Below are positions 25,443-33,474 of a DNA stretch of 64,000 bases, in pieces. Source of the DNA: JBBSEX01 sp038239345 (GTDB taxonomy: Bacteria > Acidobacteriota > Terriglobia > Bryobacterales > Bryobacteraceae); NCBI GenBank assembly GCA_038239345.1, contig JBBSEX010000018.1:47035-111034 (forward strand), read 5' to 3'. Both the position numbers and the translations under genes were made by a program. How positions within the stretch are numbered: position 1 is the stretch's first letter; every line of letters begins with the position of its first letter. The notes below the pieces were generated by a model that searched no databases, was not told the origin of the DNA, and worked only from the letters and a program-made list of their open reading frames with translations.

Positions 25443-25467
25443 GGGTCAGACACCTCTGCCACTTAAA

Positions 25468-25851
25468 TCAATTCGTATCGATCTCTGCCAGAAACTTGGC
25501 GATTTCTTCCCAGGTCCATTCAATCGTTCGCGATTCCGCCAGTTCGGCTGGGGGCGTCGATTTATCCGCCTTGTTGATGTATACGCCAAGCATCGGAATT
25601 GCCGCCTCACGCGCGCATTCCAGTTCCCACGGCACGCCTTCCGCATTCTTACTTCGCGTGCTCAACAACGCCACCAATCCGTGACAGCCGCGGATCACCG
25701 TGCGGCACTTGCCTTTCCACATCGGAATCCACGGTTGCTTGTTCGGCATGAACACAAATTCGAAGGGACTTCTAGCGGCTTTCGCCTGTGCAATCAGCGT
25801 GTCGCGAGACGGATGATCCTCGAGAGCGAAGCTGATGAAAATCTTGGCCAT
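25468..25851 (-). CDS. Small TIR-like domain protein (ThsB/DUF1863-like)
   Basis: A 127-residue protein consisting almost wholly of a TIR-like fold. It opens MAKIFISFALEDHPSRD, matching the FISF-x-x-xD first strand of TIR/DUF1863 proteins, has a central VIRGCHGLVALLSTRSKNAEG, and carries VPWELECAREA, where the Glu occupies the usual TIR catalytic region. Such proteins can make cyclic ADP-ribose-type signals in defence systems such as Thoeris (ThsB), but the SIR2-like effector ThsA is not nearby. I use ATG 25851; ATGs at 25863 and 25884 would extend it. It faces Ku and follows proS at 75 bases. Confidence 0.72.
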   Translation of the reverse strand: MAKIFISFALEDHPSRDTLIAQAKAARSPFEFVFMPNKQPWIPMWKGKCRTVIRGCHGLVALLSTRSKNAEGVPWELECAREAAIPMLGVYINKADKSTPPAELAESRTIEWTWEEIAKFLAEIDTN

Positions 25852-25926
25852 GGTGGCGATCATATCATCATTTCCGGGCCGCAATTTTGACGATCAGGTC
25901 ACAAACGGGGGCAAGTCCCGAGTACG

Positions 25927-27360
25927 TTAGTACGCCTTGGCTACCACCACGCGCCGATCCACCGTTTCGCCGCTCAGAATGCACTTCCCTGGGCCGTCAT
26001 ACTCGTCGATCAACGGCACATTCCGGATACTCGCCTTGAATTCCTTGATCCGCGCATCGTTCGCCGGATCGTCCTTCATATGCACCATTACGAACTTGCC
26101 GCCGCCTTTCTCCGCAGTTACGCCGCTGTTCAAAATCGACTCAACTTCTTCTATCGAATTCGCCAGCACCGTGTTCGCCTGCAAGCGCTCTTTTGCCCGG
26201 GCCAGCAGATCCTTCTGCATCCCCTCCAGCGTCGCGGCTAACTTCTCCACCACCGCGGATTGCGAAATCACTTCTTTGGTGCCGGTATCGCGCCTCTTGA
26301 TCACGATATTCCCGCTTGCCACATCCCGCGGTCCCAGCTCAAACACCACCGGCACACCCAGCCGTTCCCAGTGGAAGAACTTCGCTCCCGGGCTCTGGCC
26401 CTCCCGGAGATCCACATGCGCGCCGATTTCCTTGGCGATCTTCGCCGCTACTTCCAATACCTCCGCCTTCTCTTCCTCCTTGCGGAAAATCGGTACGATC
26501 ACGGCCTTTTTCGGCGCCAGCTTGGGCGGCAGCACTAGCCCTTTATCGTCGGAATGAGTCATAATCAGGCCCCCGATCAAGCGGGTACTGACGCCCCAAC
26601 TGGTCTGCCATACATAATCGAGCTTGCCTTCCTTGCTCTGGAACTTCACGTCGAACGCCTTGCCGAAGTTCTGACCCAGATCGTGGCTGGTTCCGGCCTG
26701 CAGCGCGAGCCCGTTCTGCATCATCGCTTCGATGGAATAAGAGCGCAGCGCGCCGGCGAACTTCTCGGCCCGTGTCTTCACACCCTTTATTACCGGCATC
26801 GCCATCACGCTTTCGGCCACCTCCGCGTAAATGTCCAGGATGCGCAGCACTTCCTCCAACGCCTCCTCGTGACTGGAGTGCGCGGTGTGCCCTTCCTGCC
26901 ACAGAAATTCGGTTGTGCGAAGGAACATGCGCGTCCTCAATTCCCAGCGGACCACGTTGGCCCATTGATTTACCAGGATCGGCAGATCGCGATAGCTCTG
27001 GATCCATTTGGCGAAAAAATGTCCCACAATGGTTTCCGAAGTGGGGCGGATCACATACGGCTCTTCCAATTCCTTTCCACCGGCTATCGTGACTACGGCC
27101 AGTTCCGGCGCAAAGCCTTCCACATGCTCAGCCTCTTTCTTTAGAAAGCTCTGGGGAATCAGCAGCGGCATGTAGATATTCTGATGGCCGGTTTCCTTAA
27201 ACCGCGTGTCGAGCTCTCGCTGCAGGTGCTCCCAAACGGCGTATCCATTTGGTTTGATCACCATACAGCCCTTAACTACTTCAGCCGGCTCGGCCATGTC
27301 GCCCTGTAAAACGACATCCTGGTACCATGTGGCGAAATCCTGCGAACGGGGTGTGATCAT
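25927..27360 (-). CDS. proS: Prolyl-tRNA synthetase, short archaeal/eukaryal-type (ProS type 3)
   Basis: A 477-residue class II synthetase that charges tRNA-Pro. It has the type 3 architecture: MITPRSQDFATWYQDVV opening, motif 2 VVRWELRTRMFLRTTEFLWQEGHTAH (two pieces), motif 3 near STRLIGGLIMTHSDD, an anticodon-binding domain from about residue 285, and a C-terminal domain that ends VVAKAY with the conserved terminal Tyr. There is no editing insertion of the long bacterial form. It is divergent from the PDZ histidine kinase over a 245-base region that includes an inverted repeat at 27418-27434. Confidence 0.95.
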   Translation of the reverse strand: MITPRSQDFATWYQDVVLQGDMAEPAEVVKGCMVIKPNGYAVWEHLQRELDTRFKETGHQNIYMPLLIPQSFLKKEAEHVEGFAPELAVVTIAGGKELEEPYVIRPTSETIVGHFFAKWIQSYRDLPILVNQWANVVRWELRTRMFLRTTEFLWQEGHTAHSSHEEALEEVLRILDIYAEVAESVMAMPVIKGVKTRAEKFAGALRSYSIEAMMQNGLALQAGTSHDLGQNFGKAFDVKFQSKEGKLDYVWQTSWGVSTRLIGGLIMTHSDDKGLVLPPKLAPKKAVIVPIFRKEEEKAEVLEVAAKIAKEIGAHVDLREGQSPGAKFFHWERLGVPVVFELGPRDVASGNIVIKRRDTGTKEVISQSAVVEKLAATLEGMQKDLLARAKERLQANTVLANSIEEVESILNSGVTAEKGGGKFVMVHMKDDPANDARIKEFKASIRNVPLIDEYDGPGKCILSGETVDRRVVVAKAY

Positions 27361-27417
27361 ACTCTTCCGGAGTTCCAGAATACGACATCCTCAGCACCCG
27401 CTGCGCCGCTCCCAGGT

Positions 27418-27434
27418 ACACTATTCGGTAGTGT
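27418..27434. promoter_or_regulatory. Inverted repeat in the proS / sensor kinase divergent region
   Basis: ACACTA (27418-27423), a 5-base TTCGG spacer and TAGTGT (27429-27434) form a perfect 6-bp dyad. It lies 57 bases upstream of the proS start and 172 bases upstream of the sensor kinase start, in a region without coding potential. It could be an operator or a short hairpin in a leader. No second copy was noticed. Confidence 0.3.
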
Positions 27435-27605
27435 TCTCTCCCAAAAACGATATCTAGTACTAAATTCGCCAGAGTTCTACTCCATCAACCTCCTGTATTT
27501 TCAAGGAGTGCCGATTACAACATCGTGGAGCCTGGCGTGCACAGAGAATTCCAGGGGTAGCCCATAGCTACGCGTGTCCCTGATCGACGTCCCGGAGAAA
27601 AGAGC

Positions 27606-30506
27606 TTGAAAGAGCTGAAAGATCAACTCGTTAGCGCGCTCCTGGTGATTCTCACCGTGGCTGCGGCTATCTCCGCCGGAATTAATTTTCAGCAGCAAAG
27701 CCGTTTCCATCTGGTGGAGGATGGCGTCACCTGGCTGGACGAATCGGGCAAGGTGGAGGCGATCCATATCGTGCCCGGGAGCCAGGCCGAAAAAGCCGGT
27801 TTACGGACGCACGACATTCTGGTGTCTATCAGCGGGAAGCGGGTTGACCGGGCCATTGAAGCAACCGAGATTCTGACGCGGCTCGGCGCCTGGACAAACA
27901 CCGAATACCGGGTTGTGCGCGATGGCGTGGAAATCAAAGCTAACGTTATCGTGGGCGAAGGCAATCGCGATTCCACGGTCTATTATCAATACGCTGTCGG
28001 GGCGGCCTATCTCGCTATTGGATTATTTGTTTACTTTCGCCGGGGCGCGGCGCCGAAGTCGGTTCATTTCTACATCCTCTGCTTGGCTTCGTTCGTACTT
28101 TCCTGTTTCCACTATTCGGGAAAGCTCAACAATTTCGATAAGGTCATCTACTGGGGCAATGTCACGGCGGGGATTCTGGCGCCGACTATCTTTCTGCATT
28201 TCTGCCTGACTTTCGCCCCAAGTCGTAAGTGGTTTCGCCGCCGCCTGGCGATCGCCGGACTGTATCTGCCGGCGATTCTGTTCCTTGCCGCTTATGCCGG
28301 CGTGGCCACGGGAATTATTCGTACCAACGCGCCGCTGCTCGAAGTACGCTGGCTGCTGGACCGCGCCTGGCTCGTGTTCCTCTGTACTCTTTACTTGTTT
28401 GGCGGCCTGGTGCTGGCCCTGCAATATCGCCGCGAAGAAGATCCCGTGGTTCGCCAGCAACTGAAATGGCTGCGCAATGGCGCGCTGGTTGCCGCGGTCC
28501 CGTTTACGTTCTTCTACGCCGTCCCGTTTCTGATGGGCGCCGTGCCCTCACACCTGATGAAGGTGGCCGTGCTTTCGCTGGCGTTTATGCCCCTTTCCTG
28601 GGCTTACGCCATTCTCCGGCACCGCCTGATGGATGTCGATCTGATCTTCCAGCAAGGCTATGTTTACACCCTGGCGACTCTTTGCATTCTCGGCATCTTC
28701 TACGGCCTCCTGTTCGCCTTAAGTAAAGCCAGCGACATCAGTGGTACGGCGATGGTCGCTTTAGTGCTGATCGCTACTTTCGTCTTCCAGCCAATCCGCA
28801 AGTGGATCCAGGAGCTTCTAGACCGTTATGTCTTCTATAAAGACCGCTACGACTATCGCCTGACGCTCAGCGAATTCGCTCGCGATTTGAGTTCGCAGAC
28901 GGATCTGGACGCCATGCTTGCCCTTGTCGGCGAGCGGCTGGTGCGCACGCTGCAGATACAACATGTCGCTTTCTTCTTGTACGACGAAGAGAAAGAACGC
29001 TTCCAGTTACAGATGGCCACGCGCAAGACGGCCACCCGCTACCCATACGATCTGAGTTTTTTGAGTCCCGATCCAGGCAAGCCGTTTCTGTTTTTCGAGC
29101 GCACGCGATTTCCCTTTGACGTTGTGTCTCACGATACTCCCGCCTCGGTCCGCCATACAATCGCCGAACTCGATCTGACGTATTACTTGCCCTGTTCCCT
29201 GCGTGGGCGCACCATCGCTTACCTTGGAGTGAGCCGCACGGATAAAGGCGATTTTCTCTCGAGCGAAGATGTCGACCTGCTTGGAACCATGGCTGGATCG
29301 GTCGGGATCGCCATGGAGAATGCCCGGCTTTATTCTTCCCTCCAACGCAAAGTGGAGGAGTACGAACGGCTCAAGGAATTCAGCGAGAACATCGTCGAAT
29401 CGATCAATGTAGGCATACTCGCCGCCGATCTCGAAGATCGTGTCGAGAGCTGGAATACGCAGATTGAACGCCTCACCGGTATCCCCCGCGATGCAGCTGT
29501 GGGCCAACGCCTGTCCGATCTTTTTCCGCTTGATCTGTGCGATAAGTTTCAGGAAGTGCGGGGCCAGACCGGCGTTCACAACATATATAAGTTCCAACTA
29601 CGGCCGGAAATCGACGGTGTCTCGAATCAACTCGCCAAGATGCCGGTTCGCGAGGCAACTTTGAACGTAGCCATCGCGCCGTTGATCTCCAAGGATTTCG
29701 AACAGATCGGCCGGTTGATTATTTTCGACGACGTAACCGACCGTGCCGAACTGGAGCAGCGCCTGGTGCAAGCCGATAAGCTCAGTTCTATCGGGCTCCT
29801 CGCGGCCGGGGTGGCGCACGAGGTGAACACGCCGCTGGCCGTAATCTCCACATACGCCCAGATGTTGGCCAAGCAGGTTTCGGGCGATGAACAGAAATCG
29901 AAACTGCTGGAAAAGATCGCCCGACAGACTTTCCGGGCCAGCGAAATCGTCAATTCGCTACTAAACTTTTCCCGGACATCCCCCACGGAGTTCGATGCCG
30001 TCGATCTAAACAAGGTCATTCGCGAAACCGCCGGCTTGATCGAACATCAATTGCAGACCTCTGCCGTTAGCGTGACACTGAGCCTGGATGAGCGGCTCCC
30101 CAGCATTCAGGGCAACGCCGGCAAGCTACAGCAAGTGTTTCTGAATTTGTTCCTGAACGCCCGCGATGCAATGGACGGCGGCGGATTGCTGGCGATCAAG
30201 ACCTGGGCCGATGAAGGCCTGGTACGGGTGGATGTCGCCGATAGCGGCTCGGGGATCGCGCCTGAGAATCTATCGAAGATCTACGATCCGTTCTTTACCA
30301 CCAAAGGCGCGAAAAAAGGTACCGGACTCGGGCTTTCCGTGACGTATGGTATCGTGCGAGAGCATGCGGGCGACATCGAAGTCGAGAGCCAACAAGGCAC
30401 GGGCACGAAATTCCACCTGGAGTTTCCGCACGCCGCCAATGCCCAAAAGTCTACGGCGCCAGCGCGGGGCGCGATCGAACTCCCCATGCAGCGAATGACG
30501 GGTTGA
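27606..30506 (+). CDS. PDZ-7TM-GAF-PAS sensor histidine kinase
   Basis: A 966-residue membrane kinase. One membrane segment (about 8-27) leads to a periplasmic PDZ domain (about 35-118, VPGSQAEKAGLRTHDILVSI). Seven or so membrane segments follow (about 128-395), then a GAF domain (about 415-580), a PAS domain (about 590-715, SINVGILAADLEDRVESWN), HisKA with H738 in GVAHEVNTPLA, and a HATPase with NLFLNARDAMDGG and KGTGLGLSVTYG. The start is a TTG with GGAGA 8 bases before it. The sigma-54 regulator gene follows 17 bases later and is the likely partner. The PDZ domain suggests sensing of unfolded protein C-termini or envelope stress, by inference. Confidence 0.9.
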   Translation: MKELKDQLVSALLVILTVAAAISAGINFQQQSRFHLVEDGVTWLDESGKVEAIHIVPGSQAEKAGLRTHDILVSISGKRVDRAIEATEILTRLGAWTNTEYRVVRDGVEIKANVIVGEGNRDSTVYYQYAVGAAYLAIGLFVYFRRGAAPKSVHFYILCLASFVLSCFHYSGKLNNFDKVIYWGNVTAGILAPTIFLHFCLTFAPSRKWFRRRLAIAGLYLPAILFLAAYAGVATGIIRTNAPLLEVRWLLDRAWLVFLCTLYLFGGLVLALQYRREEDPVVRQQLKWLRNGALVAAVPFTFFYAVPFLMGAVPSHLMKVAVLSLAFMPLSWAYAILRHRLMDVDLIFQQGYVYTLATLCILGIFYGLLFALSKASDISGTAMVALVLIATFVFQPIRKWIQELLDRYVFYKDRYDYRLTLSEFARDLSSQTDLDAMLALVGERLVRTLQIQHVAFFLYDEEKERFQLQMATRKTATRYPYDLSFLSPDPGKPFLFFERTRFPFDVVSHDTPASVRHTIAELDLTYYLPCSLRGRTIAYLGVSRTDKGDFLSSEDVDLLGTMAGSVGIAMENARLYSSLQRKVEEYERLKEFSENIVESINVGILAADLEDRVESWNTQIERLTGIPRDAAVGQRLSDLFPLDLCDKFQEVRGQTGVHNIYKFQLRPEIDGVSNQLAKMPVREATLNVAIAPLISKDFEQIGRLIIFDDVTDRAELEQRLVQADKLSSIGLLAAGVAHEVNTPLAVISTYAQMLAKQVSGDEQKSKLLEKIARQTFRASEIVNSLLNFSRTSPTEFDAVDLNKVIRETAGLIEHQLQTSAVSVTLSLDERLPSIQGNAGKLQQVFLNLFLNARDAMDGGGLLAIKTWADEGLVRVDVADSGSGIAPENLSKIYDPFFTTKGAKKGTGLGLSVTYGIVREHAGDIEVESQQGTGTKFHLEFPHAANAQKSTAPARGAIELPMQRMTG

Positions 30507-30523
30507 CGGCATCCAATTGAACG

Positions 30524-31993
30524 ATGAGTGATCGATCCAGGTCCGTACTCCAGAACTTTCCCCCGGAACCAAAGCCCACCAAGGGCAGCAAGGGACGCGT
30601 CCTTGTCATCGACGACGAGATAGATATTCGCGAAAGTCTGGAAGCGCTGCTGACTAGCGAAAATTTCCAGGTAGAGCTGGCCGTCAACGCGACGGAGGGT
30701 ATGAAAAAGCTGGAAGCGTCCAGCTACGATCTTGTCCTGCTGGACTTGATGATGCCCGATTATTCCGGCATGGAAGTGCTCGGCATGGTCCGCCAGCGCG
30801 ACACCGAGACCCCCATTTTTCTGATCACCGCGTATGGCTCCATCGACGTTGCCGTGCAAGCCTTGAAAGCCGGCGCGAACGATTATTTCGCCAAGCCCTG
30901 GGATAACGAAAAGCTGCTGATTGAGATCGAGCTGATGATCTCCAAAGGCCGCCTGGAGCGCGAAAATACGCAGCTCAAGCGAGCCCTGAAGCAACGCTAC
31001 AGCTTTCCCAATATCATCGGCAAGGGTGAGCGCATGTTGCGGATTCTGGACCTCGTCTCGCAAGTTGCGCCCAGCCGCGCCACCATCCTCATCACCGGCG
31101 AAACGGGCACTGGTAAAGAACTGATCGCCAATGCCATCCATGCCCATTCCTCGCGAGCCGATCAGGCCTTTGTTCCGGTAAATAGCGGATCGGTCCCGGC
31201 CGATCTGCTGGAATCCGCGATGTTCGGGCATATCAAAGGCGCGTTCACCGGCGCATTCGCGACCCGCAAGGGATATTTCGAAATTGCCGATCGCGGAACG
31301 ATTTTCTTCGATGAAATCGGTACCGTGAACCTTGAGACGCAAGCGAAATTATTGCGTGTAATTCAAGAGCGCGAGTTCATGCCTGTCGGTTCCACAGAGC
31401 GTATCCATGTCGACGTCCGGATTGTCGCCGCCACCAACATCGATCTTCGCCGGGCCGTCGATGAGGGTAAATTTCGCGAAGATCTTTACTATCGCCTGAA
31501 TGTGATTAATCTGGTGATGCCCGCGCTGCGCGATCGGCGCGAAGACATCCCGCTGCTGATCGAGCATTTCTTCAACAAGTACAGCCAGGAAAACGAGAAA
31601 TTTCTCGACGCCAACGGCCGGTCTACTTTACGCTTCGAACCGGATGCGATGCAAATCCTGATGGATCACGCCTGGCCCGGCAACGTCCGCGAACTGGAGA
31701 ATGCCGTCGAGCGCGCCGTGGTTCTGGCTTCCTCAAATTCCGTTCCCGTCCACGCGCTTCCCGATCAACTTCTGCAAGCCGGCGGAATCCGTATCAATCG
31801 CGATGAGAGCGGCCATCTTCCCCCCGATGCATCGCTCTTTGAAATCGTCGCCGACTACGAACGCCGCAAAATTATCGAGTCACTCGAAACGTGCAACTGG
31901 AGCCAGACGGAAGCCGCCGAAGCACTACGCATTCCCTTGTCGACGCTAAATCAAAAGATTAAACGGTTGGCTATCGATATCCGAAGGAAGTAA
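30524..31993 (+). CDS. Sigma-54-dependent response regulator
   Basis: A 489-residue NtrC-family activator. The receiver has D74 in VLLDLMMPD and K in YFAKPW. The AAA+ part has a canonical Walker A GETGTGKE, the GHIKGAFTGA loop intact, Walker B GTIFFDEIG and the FREDLYYRLN region. A Fis-type HTH ends the protein (AAEALRIPLSTLNQKIKRL). It lies 17 bases after the PDZ histidine kinase, so phosphorelay from that kinase is expected. The bshA gene starts 5 bases after its stop, so the operon links envelope sensing to thiol metabolism or is simply polycistronic. Confidence 0.94.
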   Translation: MSDRSRSVLQNFPPEPKPTKGSKGRVLVIDDEIDIRESLEALLTSENFQVELAVNATEGMKKLEASSYDLVLLDLMMPDYSGMEVLGMVRQRDTETPIFLITAYGSIDVAVQALKAGANDYFAKPWDNEKLLIEIELMISKGRLERENTQLKRALKQRYSFPNIIGKGERMLRILDLVSQVAPSRATILITGETGTGKELIANAIHAHSSRADQAFVPVNSGSVPADLLESAMFGHIKGAFTGAFATRKGYFEIADRGTIFFDEIGTVNLETQAKLLRVIQEREFMPVGSTERIHVDVRIVAATNIDLRRAVDEGKFREDLYYRLNVINLVMPALRDRREDIPLLIEHFFNKYSQENEKFLDANGRSTLRFEPDAMQILMDHAWPGNVRELENAVERAVVLASSNSVPVHALPDQLLQAGGIRINRDESGHLPPDASLFEIVADYERRKIIESLETCNWSQTEAAEALRIPLSTLNQKIKRLAIDIRRK

Positions 31994-31998
31994 CGCGG

Positions 31999-33105
31999 GT
32001 GCGCTCTCTCAAAATCGGCATCACCTGCTATCCCACCTATGGCGGCAGCGGTATCGTCGCCACCGAACTGGGGCTCGAACTTGCCAGCCGCGGCCATGAG
32101 GTTCACTTCATCAGTTACGCGAATCCGATCCGCTTGGATCCTGGCACGCCGCGGATTCACTATCACGAAGTGGAAGTCTCGAACTATCCGCTATTTCAAT
32201 TTCCACCATATTGTCTCGCCTTGGCTTCGCGCATGGCCGAGGTGGCCGCCTGCTACGATCTGGACCTGCTGCATGTTCATTACGCGATTCCCCACTCCAT
32301 TTCCGCGCTGCTCGCAAAGCAGATGACCGCTACCCGCCGCCTGCCGTTCATTACCACCTTGCATGGCACCGACATCACGCTTGTTGGCATGGACCGTTCT
32401 TACTTTCCAATAACGAAATTCTCGATCGAACAATCCGACGGCATCACCACCATCAGCAAGTATCTGGAGCAGCAGACCGTAGAAGTATTTGGGGTAACGA
32501 ATGAGATCCGCGTCATCCACAATTTCGTGAATTGCGATCTGTACCGGCCTGATCCCGAGCGCCGCCCGAAGAAGAAGCGCTTGATGCATCTCTCCAACTT
32601 CCGGCCGGTGAAGCGCGTGCTCGATTGCATTCGCATCCTCGCCGAAGTGCGCCGTGAAGTGGATGCCGAACTTGTGATGGCCGGCGATGGGCCTGAGCGC
32701 GGACCCGCCGAGTCTCTCGCTCGCCAGTTAGGGGTGTCGCCTCATGTGCAGTTCCTCGGCAAGCAGGATCACGTGGAGCGCTTGCTTCCCACCACGCACG
32801 TGCTGTTGTTGCCCAGTGAAATGGAGGCGTTTGGATTGGCGGCTTTAGAGGCCATGGCCTGCGGCGTTCCGCCCATCGCCACCCGTGTAGGCGGCGTCTC
32901 AGAGTTGGTTACCAGCGGCGTCGACGGTTACCTGGAAGAAGTGGGGGACACCAAAGCGCAAGCCGCTCGCGCCATTGCCCTGCTTACCGATGAACCGCTT
33001 TACGAAAGTATAGCGGCAGCGGCGCGCAACACCGCCGAGACACGATTCGCGACATCGCTAGTGATCCCGCGGTATGAGCGGTATTACGAAGACGTGTGTG
33101 GATAA
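31999..33105 (+). CDS. bshA: Bacillithiol biosynthesis glycosyltransferase BshA (GlcNAc-malate synthase)
   Basis: A 368-residue GT4 enzyme that joins GlcNAc from UDP-GlcNAc to L-malate in the first step of bacillithiol synthesis. It opens LKIGITCYPTYGGSGIVATELG, the BshA signature, and continues with HVHYAIPHSISA, TLHGTDITLVG and the donor-site SEMEAFGLAALEAMACG. Start GTG 31999 gives MRSLKIGITC; ATG options are absent nearby. BshB and BshC are not in the window. It is convergent with the ferredoxin gene after 7 bases. Confidence 0.94.
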   Translation: MRSLKIGITCYPTYGGSGIVATELGLELASRGHEVHFISYANPIRLDPGTPRIHYHEVEVSNYPLFQFPPYCLALASRMAEVAACYDLDLLHVHYAIPHSISALLAKQMTATRRLPFITTLHGTDITLVGMDRSYFPITKFSIEQSDGITTISKYLEQQTVEVFGVTNEIRVIHNFVNCDLYRPDPERRPKKKRLMHLSNFRPVKRVLDCIRILAEVRREVDAELVMAGDGPERGPAESLARQLGVSPHVQFLGKQDHVERLLPTTHVLLLPSEMEAFGLAALEAMACGVPPIATRVGGVSELVTSGVDGYLEEVGDTKAQAARAIALLTDEPLYESIAAAARNTAETRFATSLVIPRYERYYEDVCG

Positions 33106-33112
33106 GGGCGGA

Positions 33113-33373
33113 TTAACGACCGAAATACTCTGCGTTCTTCGCGGCGAAATCGGACCACTTCTCCGGCAGATCGTCCAGGGCAAAAATAGCCGACACGGGG
33201 CATACAGGGACGCAAGCTCCACAGTCGATACATTCCACCGGATCGATATAGATCAGTTCGACATCGGCAAACTTCGGATCTTCTTTCTTCGGATGAATGC
33301 AATCCACCGGGCACGCATCGACACATGCGGCGTCCTTCGTTCCAATACACGGTTCTGCAATAACGTAAGCCAT
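33113..33373 (-). CDS. fdxA: Two-cluster ferredoxin (7Fe/8Fe type)
   Basis: An 86-residue electron carrier. The first cluster region reads CIGTKDAACVDACPVDCIHP, in which the second Cys of a normal CxxCxxC is moved, as in 3Fe-4S/4Fe-4S seven-iron ferredoxins. The second is CIDCGACVPVCPVSAI, a full 4Fe-4S site. The ATG at 33373 has GAGGAG 6 bases upstream; the longer open frame to 33451 has no such support. The size fits the FdxA family. The redox partner is not evident. Confidence 0.92.
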   Translation of the reverse strand: MAYVIAEPCIGTKDAACVDACPVDCIHPKKEDPKFADVELIYIDPVECIDCGACVPVCPVSAIFALDDLPEKWSDFAAKNAEYFGR

Positions 33374-33474
33374 ATCGTCTCCTCTGTGGTTCTGGCCCGA
33401 CAGGTAGGTGAGGTAAATTATAGTTGTAGCACACCCCTGGCGGTCCCACAAACGAGGCTCAGCGAACGGCGATT

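Noticed and set aside
28023..29597. Minus-strand frames inside the PDZ histidine kinase gene
   Set aside because: They are complements of well-supported kinase domains and lack family motifs and ribosome binding sites.
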